Source of the DNA: Oscillibacter sp.
GTDB taxonomy: Bacteria; Bacillota; Clostridia; Oscillospirales; Oscillospiraceae
Direction: 5' to 3'
DNA: 7,422 nucleotides
Assembly (NCBI GenBank): GCA_020025415.1
Contig: JAHHSB010000061.1
Location: 1 to 7,422, forward strand
Numbering within the stretch: the stretch's first letter is position 1; the number at the start of each line of letters is the position of its first letter. The translations under genes were made by a program, and so were the position numbers. The notes beneath the pieces are model-generated. The model saw nothing but the letters and a program-made list of their open reading frames with translations. It ran no database searches and had not been told where the DNA came from. Shown here in pieces: positions 7,056 to 7,422 of the stretch.

Positions 7056-7422
7056 CATCGGGAGGCCATCAGCTTTCGCAGCCCGGCGTCCAGGCCATCC
7101 AGGGTCAGCGGATACATGGCAAGCTCCCGGCGCAGCCGCTGGATGGTGAAGCTGCCGAAGCCCCGTTCCCAGCTGCCGGAAGGCAGGGGATTCAGCCAGA
7201 TCAGGTGGCGGTACTTGCCGGTGAAGCGCCGCAGCCAGGCAAGGCCCGACTCCTCATGCCGGTCGAAAAAGCCCGCCCCACCGCCGGGATCCAGCAGCTC
7301 CGACGGGGCCATGGCCCCGTCCCCCACGAAAATCACCTTCCAGTCCTGGGCAAGATTGGCGATGAGGTGAGCGGTAGACTCGCTTTCCCGGCCGGAGCAA
7401 GCCGGGGTGGTGTAGAGCCGCT
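7055..7422 (-). CDS. VWA-domain (CoxE-like) protein, C-terminal fragment
   Basis: The frame is open from the right edge to TGA at 7055-7057, showing the last 121 residues; the start lies outside the window. A start at an internal GTG (7336) would cut into the conserved domain and is unlikely. The visible part matches the end of the VWA domain in CoxE-like proteins: RLYTTPA near the edge, DWKVIFVGDGAMAPSELLDPGG, then LRRFTGKYRHLIWLNPLP and a terminal MYPLTLDGLDAGLRKL. The MIDAS metal-binding DxSxS motif would be further upstream and cannot be checked. Such proteins are usually encoded beside a MoxR-type AAA+ ATPase and are thought to act with it in maturation of metal or protein complexes; whether one is present here lies beyond the window. 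The target is unknown. Confidence 0.75.
   Translation of the reverse strand, partial: RLYTTPACSGRESESTAHLIANLAQDWKVIFVGDGAMAPSELLDPGGGAGFFDRHEESGLAWLRRFTGKYRHLIWLNPLPSGSWERGFGSFTIQRLRRELAMYPLTLDGLDAGLRKLMASR

Noticed and set aside
1..7422. A new defence, mobile or biosynthetic system
   Set aside because: All complete genes are recognisable housekeeping metabolism. There are no transposase, integrase, toxin, nuclease or phage-like genes, no repeat arrays and no attachment-site repeats. Only the truncated VWA gene is of open function.

Overview
The window reads as GC-rich (roughly 60% or more by eye), gene-dense bacterial chromosome. A Gram-positive, Clostridia-like host is suggested by several features: strong AGGAGG-type ribosome binding sites, a consensus TTGACA-17-TATAAT promoter, a tRNA-sensing T-box leader, and a MetA with the acetyl-type residue. 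A gut Oscillospiraceae-type genome would fit, but this is inference from style and no taxonomic marker gene is present.

Layout, left to right. The first five genes or elements are on the minus strand, so they are transcribed right to left. Positions 1-877 hold metA (homoserine O-acyltransferase), cut by the left edge about a dozen residues before its end. Positions 877-2157 hold metY (O-acetylhomoserine sulfhydrylase), whose stop codon shares one base with the metA start. Positions 2158-2475 hold a T-box leader with a probable AUG (methionine) specifier, preceded by a near-perfect promoter whose -35 box overlaps the ppk stop codon. Positions 2500-4689 hold ppk (polyphosphate kinase 1) and 4730-5635 hold ppx (Ppx/GppA exopolyphosphatase, GTG start), which form a two-gene operon. 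A 228-base divergent intergenic region follows. On the plus strand, 5864-7018 encodes a PatB/MalY-type PLP-dependent C-S lyase. After a short gap with a weak, possibly bidirectional terminator, the right edge cuts a minus-strand gene for the C-terminal 121 residues of a VWA-domain (CoxE-like) protein.

How the genes work together. MetA should acetylate homoserine, since Glu is present at the position that selects acetyl-CoA over succinyl-CoA. MetY should then convert O-acetylhomoserine plus sulfide directly to homocysteine. Both would be switched on when uncharged tRNA-Met binds the T-box. The C-S lyase could supply homocysteine or sulfide from cystathionine or cysteine, complementing the direct sulfhydrylation route. 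Ppx and Ppk are the opposing enzymes of polyphosphate turnover.

I see no mobile element, CRISPR array, tRNA, rRNA or defence system. I do not think the window holds a new biological system. The most notable items are the methionine T-box with a compensated non-consensus T-box sequence, the acetyl-specific MetA that name-based annotation is likely to mislabel, and the promoter embedded in the ppk stop codon.
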